Assembly: GCF_013032455.1 (NCBI RefSeq)
Contig: NZ_WQCF01000008.1
Coordinates: 62,001-126,000, forward strand
Source of the DNA: Ruegeria atlantica
GTDB lineage: Bacteria; Pseudomonadota; Alphaproteobacteria; Rhodobacterales; Rhodobacteraceae
Length of the DNA: 64,000 nt
Direction of reading: 5' to 3'
Shown in pieces: positions 41,901-50,094 of this stretch. Position numbers and translations under genes: made by a program. Positions within the stretch are counted from its first letter, which is position 1, and each line of letters starts with the position of its first letter. Below the pieces are notes generated by a model. It worked only from the letters and a program-made list of their open reading frames with translations. It was not told the origin of the DNA and did no database searches.

Positions 41901-42623
41901 TCAGACGAAGAACTGTGCGCCGTTGGCCGAAATTGTCGAACCGTTGATGAACTGAGAATCATCAGACGCCAGGAACGCGACGCAGCGCGCGATTTCTTCT
42001 GGCTCACCCAGGCGGCCAGCCGGAATCTGGCTGATGATCGAGTCACGGACCTTCTCAGGAACAGCCATCACCATCTCGGTCGCGATATAGCCGGGGCAGA
42101 TCGCGTTAGCAGTGATGCCCGCGCGCGCGCCTTCCTGCGCCAGGGATTTTACGATGCCCAGGTCTCCAGCTTTGGTCGCGGCATAGTTCACCTGCGCGAA
42201 CTGACCCTTCTGACCGTTGATCGAGCTGATGACGATCACGCGGCCAAACTTGCGTTCGCGCATGCCAGCCCAGACAGGGTGCACGGTGTTGAAGACGCCG
42301 GTCAGGTTGGTGTCGATCACCTGATGCCACTGTTCCGGGGTCATCTTGTGGAACGGCGCATCGCGCGTGATTCCTGCGTTGGCGACCACAATGTCGATGG
42401 GGCCAACTTCGGCTTCGACTTTTTCGATGCCTGCTTTGGATTCGTCATAATCCGCCACGTTCCATTTGTAGGTGGCGATACCGGTTTCCTCGGTGAATTT
42501 TGCCGCCGCTTCATCGTTCCCAGCATAAGTGGCTGCAACGTTGTAACCTTCGGCCTTGAGCGCCTTGGAAATTGATGCGCCGATGCCGCGGGAGCCGCCG
42601 GTGACGAGTGCTGTACGTGCCAT
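41901..42623 (-). CDS. phaB: Acetoacetyl-CoA reductase
   Basis: A 240-residue short-chain dehydrogenase that reduces acetoacetyl-CoA to (R)-3-hydroxybutyryl-CoA with NADPH, for polyhydroxybutyrate. NADPH loop ALVTGGSRGIGASISKALK; catalytic tetrad in VVANAGITRD, VISSINGQKGQFAQVNYAATK (Ser, Tyr-x3-Lys); the C-terminus LASDDSQFINGSTISANGAQ is typical of PhaB. ATG 42623 follows GGAGGA, whereas an upstream TTG falls within that site. It follows phaA but a terminator stands between, so it probably has its own promoter too. Confidence 0.95.
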   Translation of the reverse strand: MARTALVTGGSRGIGASISKALKAEGYNVAATYAGNDEAAAKFTEETGIATYKWNVADYDESKAGIEKVEAEVGPIDIVVANAGITRDAPFHKMTPEQWHQVIDTNLTGVFNTVHPVWAGMRERKFGRVIVISSINGQKGQFAQVNYAATKAGDLGIVKSLAQEGARAGITANAICPGYIATEMVMAVPEKVRDSIISQIPAGRLGEPEEIARCVAFLASDDSQFINGSTISANGAQFFV

Positions 42624-42674
42624 TGAGGAGTCCTCCAATTAAATCTGCTTGGTAATTCTGTTACTCTGAGAGAG

Positions 42675-42687
42675 ATTGCTGCGCAAT
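42675..42687. promoter_or_regulatory. Small dyad in the phaB leader
   Basis: ATTGC-TGC-GCAAT (perfect 5-bp arms) lies 52-64 bp before the phaB ATG. It is TGC/GCA-rich like PhaR sites but does not match CTGC-N3/4-GCAG exactly. Low confidence. Confidence 0.25.
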
Positions 42688-42760
42688 ATCGTTTCGTCGT
42701 CGTATTTGTCTTTCTGATCGGCGATATTGTCGCATCTAATGGGTGATGCCCGTGTGTAAC

Positions 42761-42785
42761 AAAAAAGGGCGCCCAACGGACGCCC
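42761..42785 (-). terminator. Intrinsic terminator of phaA
   Basis: GGACGCCC (42778-42785) pairs with GGGCGCCC (42767-42774) with one G-T pair and a 3-base loop; read on the minus strand it is followed by six T (42766-42761). It is 24 bp past the phaA stop. Confidence 0.8.
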
Positions 42786-42808
42786 TTTATGTTTAGCAGG
42801 CAAAGCGC

Positions 42809-43984
42809 TTAGTCGCGCTCCACGCACAGGGCAACACCCATGCCGCCACCGATGCAGAGAGTCGCCAGACCCTTCTTCGCGTCGCGGCGTTTCATTTCGA
42901 ACAGCAGCGTGTTCAGGACGCGGCAGCCGGAGGCGCCGATCGGGTGGCCAATGGCAATCGCGCCGCCGTTCACGTTCACGATCGAAGGGTCCCAACCCAT
43001 GTCTTTGTTCACAGCGCAGGCCTGTGCGGCAAAAGCTTCGTTGGCTTCGACCAAATCCAGATCGTCAACCGACCAACCTGCCTTTTCCAGTGCCTTGCGC
43101 GACGCGTAGATCGGGCCAACACCCATGATCGAAGGGTCCAAACCAGCGGTCGCGTAAGATGCGATGCGGGCCAGAGGCTCGATCCCGCGCTTTTCAGCGT
43201 TCTCAGCCGACATCAGAAGGGTCGCTGCTGCACCGTCGTTCAGGCCCGAGGCGTTTGCCGCAGTGACCGAGCCGTCTTTGGTGAAGGCAGGGCGCAGTTT
43301 GGCCATGGCTTCCATGGTCGCGCCGTGGCGGATGTATTCATCCTTGTCCATCACGATGTCGCCCTTGCGGGTCTTGATAGTGAACGGCACGATTTCGTCG
43401 GCGAATTTGCCAGCTTTTTGGGCTGCTTCGGCCTTGTTCTGCGATGCGACCGCGAATTCGTCCTGCGTATCACGGCTGATTTGCCACTTCTCGGCGACAT
43501 TCTCAGCGGTTTGGCCCATGTGGTAGCCGTTGAACGCATCCCACAGACCGTCGCGGATCATCGTGTCGATGTACTTCATGTCACCCATTTTGTGACCGGC
43601 ACGCAGGGCGGCGGCGTGGGGCGACAGGGTCATGTTCTCTTGGCCACCAGCGGCAACAATCTCGGCATCGCCCAGCCGGATGTGCTGGGCACCCAGAGCG
43701 ACAGCGCGCAGACCCGAACCGCAAACCTGGTTGATGCCCCATGCGGCGCTTTCTTGCGGCAGACCGGCATTGATATGTGCCTGACGTGCCGGGTTTTGAC
43801 CCTGAGCAGCTGTCAGGACCTGACCCATGATGGTTTCGCTGACCTCGCCTTTTTCGACACCGGCGCGTTCCACGACGGCCTCAAGAACGGCGGCACCCAG
43901 ATCATGTGCGGGTGTGTTTGCAAACGAGCCGCCAAAACTGCCGACACCGGTGCGTGCTGCGGATGCGATTACTACGTTGGTCAT
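42809..43984 (-). CDS. phaA: Acetyl-CoA C-acetyltransferase (beta-ketothiolase)
   Basis: A 391-residue thiolase that condenses two acetyl-CoA to acetoacetyl-CoA. Active-site Cys in [18 protein letters not shown] (about residue 88), catalytic His in [20 protein letters not shown] and the second Cys in [16 protein letters not shown], all as expected. Its position before phaB supports a biosynthetic role in PHB formation. A PhaR-like palindrome lies 123 bp upstream of the ATG. Length is usual. Confidence 0.96.
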   Translation of the reverse strand: MTNVVIASAARTGVGSFGGSFANTPAHDLGAAVLEAVVERAGVEKGEVSETIMGQVLTAAQGQNPARQAHINAGLPQESAAWGINQVCGSGLRAVALGAQHIRLGDAEIVAAGGQENMTLSPHAAALRAGHKMGDMKYIDTMIRDGLWDAFNGYHMGQTAENVAEKWQISRDTQDEFAVASQNKAEAAQKAGKFADEIVPFTIKTRKGDIVMDKDEYIRHGATMEAMAKLRPAFTKDGSVTAANASGLNDGAAATLLMSAENAEKRGIEPLARIASYATAGLDPSIMGVGPIYASRKALEKAGWSVDDLDLVEANEAFAAQACAVNKDMGWDPSIVNVNGGAIAIGHPIGASGCRVLNTLLFEMKRRDAKKGLATLCIGGGMGVALCVERD

Positions 43985-44106
43985 TTAGACAATCCTTTAC
44001 CATCAAGGTCCTGTAAGAGCGGTAGCGGCGCAGATCACAGAGGCAAGACCCTGTGAACGAAAGCACCTCCTGATCCTCCGCTCCAGCTGCTCATGGCATA
44101 GCGTAA

Positions 44107-44122
44107 TGCTGCAATTGCAGCA
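44107..44122. promoter_or_regulatory. PhaR-like operator palindrome upstream of phaA
   Basis: TGCTGCAATTGCAGCA is a perfect 16-bp palindrome containing CTGC-AATT-GCAG. PhaR of Paracoccus denitrificans is known to bind CTGC-N3/4-GCAG in front of PHB genes. It is in the 182-bp gap between the EAL gene's end and phaA's start. Role in repression of phaAB is inferred. Confidence 0.5.
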
Positions 44123-44166
44123 ACGGTCAGCTTGTCTCAGGAGGAGAGGCGGCGGAAATTTTACGC

Positions 44167-45012
44167 CTAACTACCAGTTTTTTTGGTGTTTTCTCTCGTC
44201 CAGGGGGCCGAGACTGTGGGAGCGCCGAACAGAAACCCCTGCAAACAGTCCACACCATTGGCCACAAGAAATTCTGCATCTTCCTTGGTTTCGACCGATT
44301 CGGCGGTCACGAGAATTTCAAACTCGCGTGCCACGGCGATCAGTGCCCGGACCAGCGCTTGATTGTCGGGGTTGGTGTTGATGCCGCACACGAACTGGCC
44401 ATCGATCTTGGCGGCGTCGAACAAAAACTCGCGAAAATGGCGGAAACTGAAATTGCTGGCGCCGAAATCGTCCAGTGCAAAAGCGACACCGCGCGGTTGC
44501 AGCCGGTCCATAAAGTCGACCACAAGTTCGGGCACCGTCATGGCCGAGCTTTCCGAAATCTCAAGGATCAGGCGTTCGCCTAGACCGGCGTCTTTCTTAA
44601 GAAACCGCTCCAGCACTCGTGAATACCGCGCATATCCGATCGAACGGGCGGACATGTTGATGGATAGCCGGATGTCCGGATTTCTGACCAGCGTCCTAAG
44701 CCCCATCTCAAGCGCGACACAGTCCAGATCGCGGCCAATAGGTGTATTTTCCAGCTGGGGCATGAAATCGCGCGCGGGTATTACCCGCCCGGTTTCGTCC
44801 AGAACCCGAATGAACCCTTCGTAGAACGCCACGCCAAACGGCGGTTGGGCCTGCATGACGGGCTGAAAGGCCAATTTGCATTGCTTGTGCTTCACAGCTT
44901 CGGTCGCCATCTCAACTGTGGAGCTATCTCGGGATGCGACAGCCGCGTCCAGCGGGCTATCGGCACCCTCGGGCACGTCCGCCTGTTTTACGTCCCGCAT
45001 GTCCTGATCCAT
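44167..45012 (-). CDS. EAL-domain cyclic-di-GMP phosphodiesterase
   Basis: A 281-residue single EAL-domain protein with about 45 N-terminal residues of unclear structure and no GGDEF or sensor domain. EAL-type residues are all present: E65 of EGFIR, N119 (SINMSAR), E151 (LEISES), D181-D182 (DDFGASNFS), K202 (KIDGQF), the Glu of AESVET and the Gln of LQGFLFG. The DFG(T/A)G loop 6 reads DFGASNFS, so the usual glycine is Ser, which might affect dimer signalling. It would break down c-di-GMP in the cytoplasm. It is monocistronic. Alternative start ATG 45000. Confidence 0.9.
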   Translation of the reverse strand: MDQDMRDVKQADVPEGADSPLDAAVASRDSSTVEMATEAVKHKQCKLAFQPVMQAQPPFGVAFYEGFIRVLDETGRVIPARDFMPQLENTPIGRDLDCVALEMGLRTLVRNPDIRLSINMSARSIGYARYSRVLERFLKKDAGLGERLILEISESSAMTVPELVVDFMDRLQPRGVAFALDDFGASNFSFRHFREFLFDAAKIDGQFVCGINTNPDNQALVRALIAVAREFEILVTAESVETKEDAEFLVANGVDCLQGFLFGAPTVSAPWTRENTKKTGS

Positions 45013-45091
45013 CCCTTCACGTCGCCTGTCAGGGACTGATTTCAGGGCAAATTGATGAATCCGTGGTTAAGAGGTGCGAAAAAGACGCGGT

Positions 45092-45280
45092 TTAGCGCGA
45101 AGTTTCCCAGATACGGCCCAATGTAGCGGCACCGCCGATAACTGCGCCCGTAAATCCCAGCGCCAGCATGATGAAACCCAATACTACGATTGCCGATGAT
45201 CCTCCGGCCAACACCGTTAGCATTGCCAGAACGAGACCCAACAGACCAAGCGTGGTTGATGCTGTCGTCAAGCGAGTCAT
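45092..45280 (-). CDS. Small two-helix membrane protein
   Basis: A 62-residue protein with two hydrophobic segments (LGLLGLVLAMLTVLAGG and IVVLGFIMLALGFTGAVIGG) and a Thr-rich start. GGAGG lies six bases before its ATG. No family recognised; it stands between the EAL gene and the sterol-desaturase gene. Confidence 0.65.
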   Translation of the reverse strand: MTRLTTASTTLGLLGLVLAMLTVLAGGSSAIVVLGFIMLALGFTGAVIGGAATLGRIWETSR

Positions 45281-45371
45281 GTCGGCCTCCGGTTACTCGA
45301 AATGGATCACATCCGTTGCATATGGAATGCGAAATTCCGCATTCAAGGTAGCCGAGGCCAGATCGGTGGAT

Positions 45372-46343
45372 TTAAGCCTGTTTTGCTTGCGTTTTGGGTG
45401 TTTCGGCCTCGAAATGTTCAAAACCTGGCGTCCCGCGATCTTCAGGGTGTCGGGCCAGATGGCGCGTTTTGATCTGTTCCGAGTTTTCACGGCTGCCGTC
45501 ATGACTGTAGCCCGGCGGGGCAAAGCAATAAGCCAGGCGCTCGCGCAGGTTCAGCCCCGGTTGCGTTGCGTCACGCCAAATGCCGACCCATTCGTGGAAC
45601 GCCACGCGTAGCGGGTTGAACGTGCCGATATTGTGGACCAGCCCATAATCGACACGGTCATTTTTCTGCTCAGGAACGAAGGTGCCGAACATCTTGTCCC
45701 AGATGATGAAAACGCCCGCATAGTTGCAATCCAGATAGCGCGCGTTGCGGCCGTGGTGGGCGCGGTGGTGGCTGGGCGTGTTCATCACCGCCTCGAACCA
45801 GCGGGGCATTTTGCCGATGGCCTCGGTGTGTATCCAGAACTGGTAGATCAGGTTCAACCCGCCCACGAATAACACCATGGCCGGGTGAAACCCCAGCAAT
45901 ATCAAGGGTGCGCGTACGACCATCATAAAGGTGAATGTATAGGTCCAGGTCTGCCGCAACGCGGTGGTCAGGTTGTAGTGCTGAGAACTGTGGTGATTCA
46001 CATGGCTGGCCCAAACCCAGCGGATGCGATGCCCGAACCGGTGCACCCAGTAGTAACGCAGGTCATCCAGCACAAAGCACAGGACAATCACCGGGATCGA
46101 GGTGCCAAGGTTCAGCGGAGTGATCTGCCACAGCCACATAAAGAACCCATAGGCGATAAACCCAAGCAACAAGCCTGAGGCGATGTTTCCTGCACCCATC
46201 ACCAAAGAGGTCACTGCATCCCGCGTCTCGTACCGCCCGCCTTTGCTTTTGAAAGCGATCCACAGGAACTCGGCCAGAATGGCGGCGATGAAGAAGGGCA
46301 CGGCCCATTGCACGGCATCGGGAAAGTTCACTTGGTCGGTCAT
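45372..46343 (-). CDS. Sterol desaturase/fatty acid hydroxylase family membrane protein
   Basis: A 323-residue membrane protein with about four to five hydrophobic segments and the three histidine clusters of the fatty acid hydroxylase superfamily, which bind a di-iron centre: HRFGH, HVNHHSS and HHRAHH. Family members hydroxylate or desaturate lipids, sterols or carotenoids at the membrane. In bacteria the substrate is often a fatty acid or ornithine lipid; this cannot be told here. Its ATG overlaps the stop of the upstream 128-residue gene (4 bp). Confidence 0.92.
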   Translation of the reverse strand: MTDQVNFPDAVQWAVPFFIAAILAEFLWIAFKSKGGRYETRDAVTSLVMGAGNIASGLLLGFIAYGFFMWLWQITPLNLGTSIPVIVLCFVLDDLRYYWVHRFGHRIRWVWASHVNHHSSQHYNLTTALRQTWTYTFTFMMVVRAPLILLGFHPAMVLFVGGLNLIYQFWIHTEAIGKMPRWFEAVMNTPSHHRAHHGRNARYLDCNYAGVFIIWDKMFGTFVPEQKNDRVDYGLVHNIGTFNPLRVAFHEWVGIWRDATQPGLNLRERLAYCFAPPGYSHDGSRENSEQIKTRHLARHPEDRGTPGFEHFEAETPKTQAKQA

Positions 46344-46726
46344 GCAGGGTCCATCAGGTGTTGCCAATGGGGGCGTTCAAAATCATCGAGGCGAACAAGG
46401 ACTTTGGGCGTGCCGAAATCGTGGAACTGAACCTTGAACCCCTCTGGGTGGTCGATCCAATCGAAATCCAGCAGATGACGCGCCACCGTATCGGCGCCAA
46501 AGGACCACAATAGTCCGTTGCCGGTCTCGGCCCGGATCAGGGCGGACCGTTTGTCATGTGAGATTGTTATGTCGATGATGACGTCATCCGGTGCGTGGCG
46601 CAGCCATTCCGAGCGCGCAGATTGGGGGGTCAGTTCACGTACGCGCGACCGCCCTGACAGATGCAGCAGCACGGTGATGCCGATGATGCCTCCGACCACC
46701 AGAACCAGAAGTATTTCAAGCGGCAT
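46340..46726 (-). CDS. Membrane-anchored protein of unknown function
   Basis: A 128-residue protein with one N-terminal membrane segment (MPLEILLVLVVGGIIGITVL) and a soluble C-terminal part (DDVIIDITISHDKRSALIRA, GFKVQFHDFGTPKVLVRLDD). No family recognised. ATG 46726 follows GGGAGGAAAGA, so the upstream ATG at 46762 is not used. It overlaps the hydroxylase gene by 4 bp and is thus cotranscribed with it. Confidence 0.7.
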   Translation of the reverse strand: MPLEILLVLVVGGIIGITVLLHLSGRSRVRELTPQSARSEWLRHAPDDVIIDITISHDKRSALIRAETGNGLLWSFGADTVARHLLDFDWIDHPEGFKVQFHDFGTPKVLVRLDDFERPHWQHLMDPA

Positions 46727-46786
46727 TCTTTCCTCCCGCTCGGCAGAGTGCAGAGCGGTCATGACGCTGTCAAAGGTAGCGTCGCG

Positions 46787-47116
46787 TCAGCTTGCTTCGA
46801 GCGTGTCCAAGATTTGGTGCTGCACCACACGTTCGACAAAGGGCACCAGCCCGTCAGGGCCTGATGCCCTGTCTTTGAGGTGAATGCAGATGTCCGGCCT
46901 GCGTGCCGCGATTATGCCCACCATCTCTCCGCGTATCTTGTCATCCAGGCCCGCGCCTATGATGGCGCAGACGATCCGAGGTTCGGCATCCAGTTGCCGC
47001 CGGACCTCATCCTGATCATGCGCGCCCAGCCATTGGATTGGCATGTGATCCAAGCGCCGCGCCACGTCGCCGATGACATTCGGCAAGCGACCGATCAACA
47101 GAACCACTGGTTTCAT
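46787..47116 (-). CDS. Small soluble protein of unknown function
   Basis: A 109-residue protein with an alternating strand/helix feel (VVLLIGRLPNVIGDVARRLD, RIVCAIIGAGLDDKIRGEMV, GIIAARRPDICIHLKDRASG, VPFVERVVQHQIL), compatible with a Rossmann/receiver-like fold but without the conserved Asp, Thr and Lys of a response regulator. AAAGGAGG is at good distance before the ATG. It is 60 bp upstream of the 128-residue gene on the same strand. Confidence 0.7.
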   Translation of the reverse strand: MKPVVLLIGRLPNVIGDVARRLDHMPIQWLGAHDQDEVRRQLDAEPRIVCAIIGAGLDDKIRGEMVGIIAARRPDICIHLKDRASGPDGLVPFVERVVQHQILDTLEAS

Positions 47117-47147
47117 TGTCGCCTCCTTTCACTGGTAACCAACAGAA

Positions 47148-47171
47148 AAACCGGTCCAAAGGGACCGGTTT
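47148..47171 (-). terminator. Intrinsic terminator of the 120-residue exported gene
   Basis: 10-bp stem AAACCGGTCC (47148-47157) / GGACCGGTTT (47162-47171) with a 4-base loop. Read on the minus strand, TTTTTC follows at once. It lies 34 bp past the stop of the gene at 47205. Its core CCGGTCC-AAA-GGACCGG is the same as in the terminator at 41856. Confidence 0.8.
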
Positions 47172-47204
47172 CATTCTAGCACAAAAAAATGCAGTGTTTT
47201 CTGC

Positions 47205-47567
47205 CTAGTTGGAAATGGTCATAGGCACGGCCTCACCTTTTCCTTTATCGCGCGTGAAGGTTACTTGATTGCCGTCGATTGTAACTTTCTGGCAATCCTC
47301 GGGAAGTTGGTTGGTTCCAACAAAAACATTTCGGCAAAAATACCTTTTGTTCCAGACCCAAGCACCTTTGATTTTACCTTTCTTGGCGGTTTCCCCCTGA
47401 ATCGTGCCGTCTGCCTCGACGACAAGCCAAGACCCGCCGCTTACCAACTTTTTGCCAACGATTGTGTCCATGAATTGCTGCTGCTTCTTGATGTCTTTCG
47501 CATCTGCTGTCGTCGCCGCAATGCACAGAATACTGACCGCTGCGGCCAGTGTAGCAAATGATTTCAT
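47205..47567 (-). CDS. Exported protein of unknown function, low GC
   Basis: A 120-residue protein with a signal peptide (MKSFATLAAAVSILCIAATT, cleavage near ADAKD), then a Lys/Gly-rich mature part (IVGKKLVSGGSWLVVEADGT, KKGKIKGAWVWNKRYFCRNV, DCQKVTIDGNQVTFTRDKG) with two cysteines that may pair. GC is about 42-47% in the two rows checked, well below neighbours, so recent transfer is possible. It has its own ribosome site (GGGAGAA) and terminator, i.e. it is a cassette of its own. Confidence 0.75.
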   Translation of the reverse strand: MKSFATLAAAVSILCIAATTADAKDIKKQQQFMDTIVGKKLVSGGSWLVVEADGTIQGETAKKGKIKGAWVWNKRYFCRNVFVGTNQLPEDCQKVTIDGNQVTFTRDKGKGEAVPMTISN

Positions 47568-47632
47568 AACTATTCTCCCAACGATTAAAGCTGAGAGAAT
47601 AGCATGATTCGTGAATTTCTTATGTGTTGTAC

Positions 47633-48199
47633 TTAGCTTTCAGCACCGACCAGTGTCGCGATAATCGCCTTGGCGCTGTCTGAATTCCATTCCGCATCGC
47701 CAATCAGCCGCGCGATCTCTTGACCTTGCGGGTTCAGGATGACGGTGATTGGCAACGCCACGACGCCGAATTCACGCGCGGCGGCTGATTTGGGGTCCTG
47801 ATGGCGTGGTAGGTTGGTGATGCCGTTTTCTTCGAAGAACTTCTTGATCCCGGCCGGTGAGTTGCGCCCGGTGGCAAGGGTCAGAACCTGAAACTTGTCA
47901 CCGCCGAATTCTTCCTGCAGCTCGGCGATCTGAGGCATTTCTTTGCGGCAGGGCGCGCACCAGGTCGCCCAGAAATTCACCAGAACATATTTCCCGGCAT
48001 AGTCCTCAAGCGTGCCAATGCCGCCATCATCTTCCAACTGGAACTCGATTTCCTTGGCGGGTTTCGGTTCAGAATGCAGAATCAAGCGCTTCAGGGTGCC
48101 GTCCCGCAATGGACCCAGAGTTTCCGCATCCGTGGCCAAAGCCGCATTTGCACCCAGCGCAAGGGCCATATAAAGGGGGATCAAACGAAATAGGCGCAT
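47633..48199 (-). CDS. TlpA-like thioredoxin-family disulfide reductase
   Basis: A 188-residue periplasmic thioredoxin-like protein with signal peptide ([20 protein letters not shown]) and the redox motif [14 protein letters not shown], followed by an AhpC/TSA-like [15 protein letters not shown] (cis-Pro loop). TlpA-type proteins reduce disulfides in apo-cytochromes or copper chaperones. GGAG is five bases before the ATG at 48199; the much longer frame reading into argH is an artefact. Divergent from argH with 21 bp between start codons. Confidence 0.9.
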   Translation of the reverse strand: MRLFRLIPLYMALALGANAALATDAETLGPLRDGTLKRLILHSEPKPAKEIEFQLEDDGGIGTLEDYAGKYVLVNFWATWCAPCRKEMPQIAELQEEFGGDKFQVLTLATGRNSPAGIKKFFEENGITNLPRHQDPKSAAAREFGVVALPITVILNPQGQEIARLIGDAEWNSDSAKAIIATLVGAES

Positions 48200-48220
48200 A
48201 TCAACTCCGGGTTTTCCAAC

Positions 48221-49609
48221 ATGACCGATCAATCCTCGAACCAGATGTGGGGCGGCCGCTTTGCCGCCGGTCCAGACGCGATCATGGAGGCGATCAATGC
48301 CTCGATCGGGTTCGATCAGCGGATGGCAGCCCAGGACATCGCAGGCTCGCGCGCCCATGCCGCCATGCTCGCGGCCACAGGCGTTATAACTGATAGTGAC
48401 GCCGAAGCCATTCGGGAAGGGCTGCTCACCGTTTTGTCAGAAATTCAGAACGGAGAATTTCAGTTCTCGACCGCGCTTGAAGACATTCACATGAATGTGG
48501 AGGCGCGCCTGAAAGAGGTCATTGGTGAGCCCGCAGGCCGTTTGCACACTGGCCGGTCGCGCAATGACCAAGTGGCGACCGATTTCAAACTGTGGGTGCG
48601 TGATCAGTTGGATGCGGCGGAAACCGGCCTGCTCGCTTTGATCCGCGCGCTTTTGGCGCAGGCCGAGGCCGGGGCTGATTGGGTCATGCCAGGCTTTACC
48701 CATCTGCAAACCGCACAGCCGGTGACGTGGGGCCACCACATGATGGCTTATGTCGAGATGTTTGGCCGTGACCTGAGCCGTGTTCGTGACGCCCGCGCCC
48801 GGATGAACGAATCCCCCTTGGGTGCTGCCGCGCTGGCCGGAACATCGTTCCCCATCGACCGCCAAATGACGGCCGAAGCGTTGGGCTTTGACCACCCTGC
48901 AGCAAACTCTTTGGATGCCGTTAGCGACCGCGATTTCGCGCTTGAATTCCTGTCGACCGCCTCGATCTGTGCCGTGCACCTGTCGCGCTTTGCCGAGGAA
49001 CTGGTGATCTGGTCCTCGGCCCAGTTCCGGTTCGTCACGCTTTCGGATCGCTTCTCGACCGGCTCGTCGATCATGCCGCAGAAAAAGAACCCCGATGCAG
49101 CGGAACTGATCCGCGCCAAAGTGGGTCGAATTTACGGTGCTAACACTGCGCTGATGATGGTGATGAAGGGCCTTCCGCTGGCTTATTCCAAGGACATGCA
49201 GGAAGACAAAGAACAAGTCTTTGATGCCGCAGACAACTGGATGCTGGCGCTGGCCGCGATGGAAGGAATGGTAAAAGACATGACCGCCAACCGCGAAAGC
49301 CTTGCCGCGGCGGCGGGTTCGGGCTTCTCAACCGCAACTGATCTGGCCGATTGGCTGGTGCGCGTGCTGGGCTTGCCCTTCCGCGATGCCCACCACGTCA
49401 CTGGGTCGCTGGTGGCCATGGCGGAAGGCAAGGGTTGCGATCTGCCGGATCTGACACTGGAAGACATGGAATCCGTCCATGCTGATATCACAAATGATGT
49501 CTATTCTGTCCTTACCGTCGAAAATTCGGTAAACTCGCGCCAGTCCTATGGTGGTACGGCGCCGGATCAGGTGCGTGCCCAGATCAAGCGGTGGAAGGCG
49601 CTGGTGTGA
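48221..49609 (+). CDS. argH: Argininosuccinate lyase
   Basis: A 462-residue enzyme of the fumarase/aspartase superfamily that splits argininosuccinate to arginine and fumarate. Signature [20 protein letters not shown] near residue 280 and the [12 protein letters not shown] block near 110; the catalytic His lies in [19 protein letters not shown]. Its stop overlaps the first small lipoprotein's start (TGATG), linking arginine and lysine biosynthesis genes through two tiny lipoprotein genes. Confidence 0.96.
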   Translation: MTDQSSNQMWGGRFAAGPDAIMEAINASIGFDQRMAAQDIAGSRAHAAMLAATGVITDSDAEAIREGLLTVLSEIQNGEFQFSTALEDIHMNVEARLKEVIGEPAGRLHTGRSRNDQVATDFKLWVRDQLDAAETGLLALIRALLAQAEAGADWVMPGFTHLQTAQPVTWGHHMMAYVEMFGRDLSRVRDARARMNESPLGAAALAGTSFPIDRQMTAEALGFDHPAANSLDAVSDRDFALEFLSTASICAVHLSRFAEELVIWSSAQFRFVTLSDRFSTGSSIMPQKKNPDAAELIRAKVGRIYGANTALMMVMKGLPLAYSKDMQEDKEQVFDAADNWMLALAAMEGMVKDMTANRESLAAAAGSGFSTATDLADWLVRVLGLPFRDAHHVTGSLVAMAEGKGCDLPDLTLEDMESVHADITNDVYSVLTVENSVNSRQSYGGTAPDQVRAQIKRWKALV

Positions 49610-49791
49610 TGCGGATAATGCGTTTGGTGTTTCTGATTTCGGCCGGGTTTGTCCTGGCCGGATGCGGTGCGGATGGGGAGCCTGTCCAACCCTCGATGAG
49701 CGCCAACGTCGGAGTCGGCAGCAGCGGCACCTATGTCGGTGGTGGTGTCGGCCTGCGGCGTGGCGGCCTGGGCGTTTATCTTGGCATTTAA
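49609..49791 (+). CDS. Small LptM-like lipoprotein
   Basis: A 60-residue lipoprotein: [20 protein letters not shown] with lipobox LAGC, then ADGEPVQP. The CG-x2-G-x2-x-P beginning of the mature protein resembles the LptM/YifL pattern (CGxxGPLxxP) known from the gene found beside lysA/dapF in many proteobacteria, where LptM helps mature the LptDE translocon. The remaining residues (VGVGSSGTYVGGGVGLRRGG) are Gly-rich, unlike E. coli LptM. It is coupled to argH. ATG 49618 is an alternative start. Assignment moderate. Confidence 0.6.
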   Translation: MRIMRLVFLISAGFVLAGCGADGEPVQPSMSANVGVGSSGTYVGGGVGLRRGGLGVYLGI

Positions 49792-49879
49792 GCGTTGAGG
49801 CAATTGTATTTTCACGGCGCCTCACCCACTTGCTATGCATGACCGGCCCTGAGCCGAAATCACCGGAAAAGAAGTTAAA

Positions 49880-50029
49880 ATGAAAACCATCGGCCTGATT
49901 CTGTGCCTCGCTATACTGGCAGCCTGCGAACCTTCCTCCAGCTCTCGCCCCGAACCTGCGCCTGAATCCAGCGGGTCCGGCATCTCGATCTCAGGCTATG
50001 GCCGGGTTGGTGTGTCGACGGTCAATTAA
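49880..50029 (+). CDS. Second small lipoprotein
   Basis: A 49-residue lipoprotein: MKTIGLILCLAILAAC with lipobox LAAC, then Ser/Pro/Glu-rich linker and SGISISGYGRVGVSTVN at the end. It has a weak AGAAG ribosome site. Its Gly/Val/Ser-rich tail resembles the tail of the preceding lipoprotein, so the two may be paralogues. Lies between the LptM-like gene and lysA; function unknown. Confidence 0.7.
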   Translation: MKTIGLILCLAILAACEPSSSSRPEPAPESSGSGISISGYGRVGVSTVN

Positions 50030-50032
50030 AGG

Positions 50033-50077
50033 AATGCCCCGTCAGGCGTAGAATCCATTGATCCGCGGGGGCATTTT
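50033..50077 (+). terminator. Possible terminator or attenuator before lysA
   Basis: AATGCCCC (50033-50040) pairs with GGGGCATT (50068-50075), followed by TT; the 27-base loop is long for a simple terminator. It lies between the second lipoprotein and lysA and might attenuate lysA. Low confidence. Confidence 0.35.
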
Positions 50078-50094
50078 GGTCTAAGCGCGCAGTT

